A stretch of DNA of 64,000 nt from the NCBI RefSeq assembly GCF_001269345.1, contig NZ_CXOP01000002.1, positions 868,853 to 932,852 of the forward strand. Reading direction: 5' to 3'. The notes under the pieces are model-generated. The model was not told where the DNA came from, made no database searches, and saw only the letters and a list, made by a program, of their open reading frames with translations. Shown one piece after another: positions 63,646 to 64,000 of the stretch. Within the stretch, counting starts at the first letter, position 1. Every line of letters starts with the position of its first letter. A program made the translations under genes and the position numbers. This DNA is from Limnohabitans sp. 2KL-27 (lineage in GTDB: Bacteria; Pseudomonadota; Gammaproteobacteria; Burkholderiales; Burkholderiaceae_C).

Positions 63646-64000
63646 ATGACCACTGCCGCCGTTTCCACCCTCTTGCGCGATGCACGCCGCATCGTCGTCA
63701 AAGTGGGCTCCAGCCTGGTGACCAACGAAGGCCGGGGGCTTGACGAGGGCGCGATTGGGGAGTGGTGCCGTCAAATGGCGCTGCTCAGTGCCCAGGGCAA
63801 GGAAGTGGTCATGGTGTCCAGCGGCGCGATCGCCGAAGGCATGAAGCGCCTGGGTTGGACCACCCGCCCCAGCGAAGTGCCTGCGCTGCAAGCTGCGGCT
63901 GCTGTGGGTCAGATGGGGCTGGCGCAGATGTACGAAACCAAGTTGCGCGAAAACGGCATGGGCAGTGCCCAGGTGCTGCTCACGCATGCCGATCTGGCCG
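63646..64000 (+). CDS. proB: Glutamate 5-kinase, 5' part (runs off window)
   Basis: This is the N-terminal 118 codons of the first enzyme of proline synthesis. The amino-acid-kinase start [18 protein letters not shown] is followed by [18 protein letters not shown] and [15 protein letters not shown]. It stands 57 bases after obg, the usual gene order. The C-terminal part, including any PUA domain, is beyond the window. Confidence 0.95.
   Translation, partial: MTTAAVSTLLRDARRIVVKVGSSLVTNEGRGLDEGAIGEWCRQMALLSAQGKEVVMVSSGAIAEGMKRLGWTTRPSEVPALQAAAAVGQMGLAQMYETKLRENGMGSAQVLLTHADLA

Overview
The window is ordinary-density, high-GC chromosomal DNA from a betaproteobacterium, most probably a member of the Burkholderiales close to the Comamonadaceae (inference). 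The support is gene order and protein style: ccsA-like/ffh divergence, thiD-hemL next to a rubredoxin, dusB-fis, yqgE-ruvX-pyrR-pyrB-pyrC', rplU-rpmA-obg-proB, and several Bug (TctC-type) binding proteins. There is no insertion sequence, phage, CRISPR array or rRNA operon; one tRNA gene is present. Genes are tightly packed, and 4-base ATGA start/stop overlaps are very common.

Layout. 1-9 kb: the 5' part of nrdA behind a textbook NrdR-controlled promoter, then ampD, a small membrane protein and a CcsA-like protein, divergent ffh, a gamma-glutamylcyclotransferase-like gene, miaB, a DUF2889 gene and an acyl-CoA synthetase. 9-24.4 kb: the accessory highlight, a GntR regulator followed by a co-directional run: a branched-chain-type ABC transporter (five genes), an orphan Bug binding protein, an aconitase-family hydratase (LeuC-like and LeuD-like), HyuB and HyuA, an isochorismatase-fold protein, an FAD dehydrogenase of the fumarate reductase type, an isocitrate-lyase-family C-C lyase and a GNAT acetyltransferase. 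Read together, this looks like an undescribed catabolic route: uptake, ATP-dependent ring or amide opening, desaturation, hydration to an alkyl-malate, and cleavage to a 2-oxo acid plus a carboxylic acid.

24.4-36 kb: a methyltransferase-like unknown, a MoxR/DUF58/VWA cluster with a DegP-like protease and two inverted VWA paralogues, a glutathione transferase, a hydratase, tRNA-Met, and a phenylacetate-degradation fragment (enoyl-CoA hydratase divergent from paaG-paaI-paaK with a palindromic operator between them). 36-48 kb: housekeeping genes (M61 peptidase, dsbC, UbiH-like, ychF, DedA-like, dusB-fis, purH, rhlE).

48-51 kb: a second accessory unit in which an aromatic-ring FAD monooxygenase, a Bug binding protein and a MarR regulator share one operator motif. 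51-64 kb: hemL, thiD, rubredoxin, photolyase, the pyrimidine operon with a dihydroorotase homologue that lacks its metal histidines, plsC, ispB, rplU-rpmA, obg and the start of proB.
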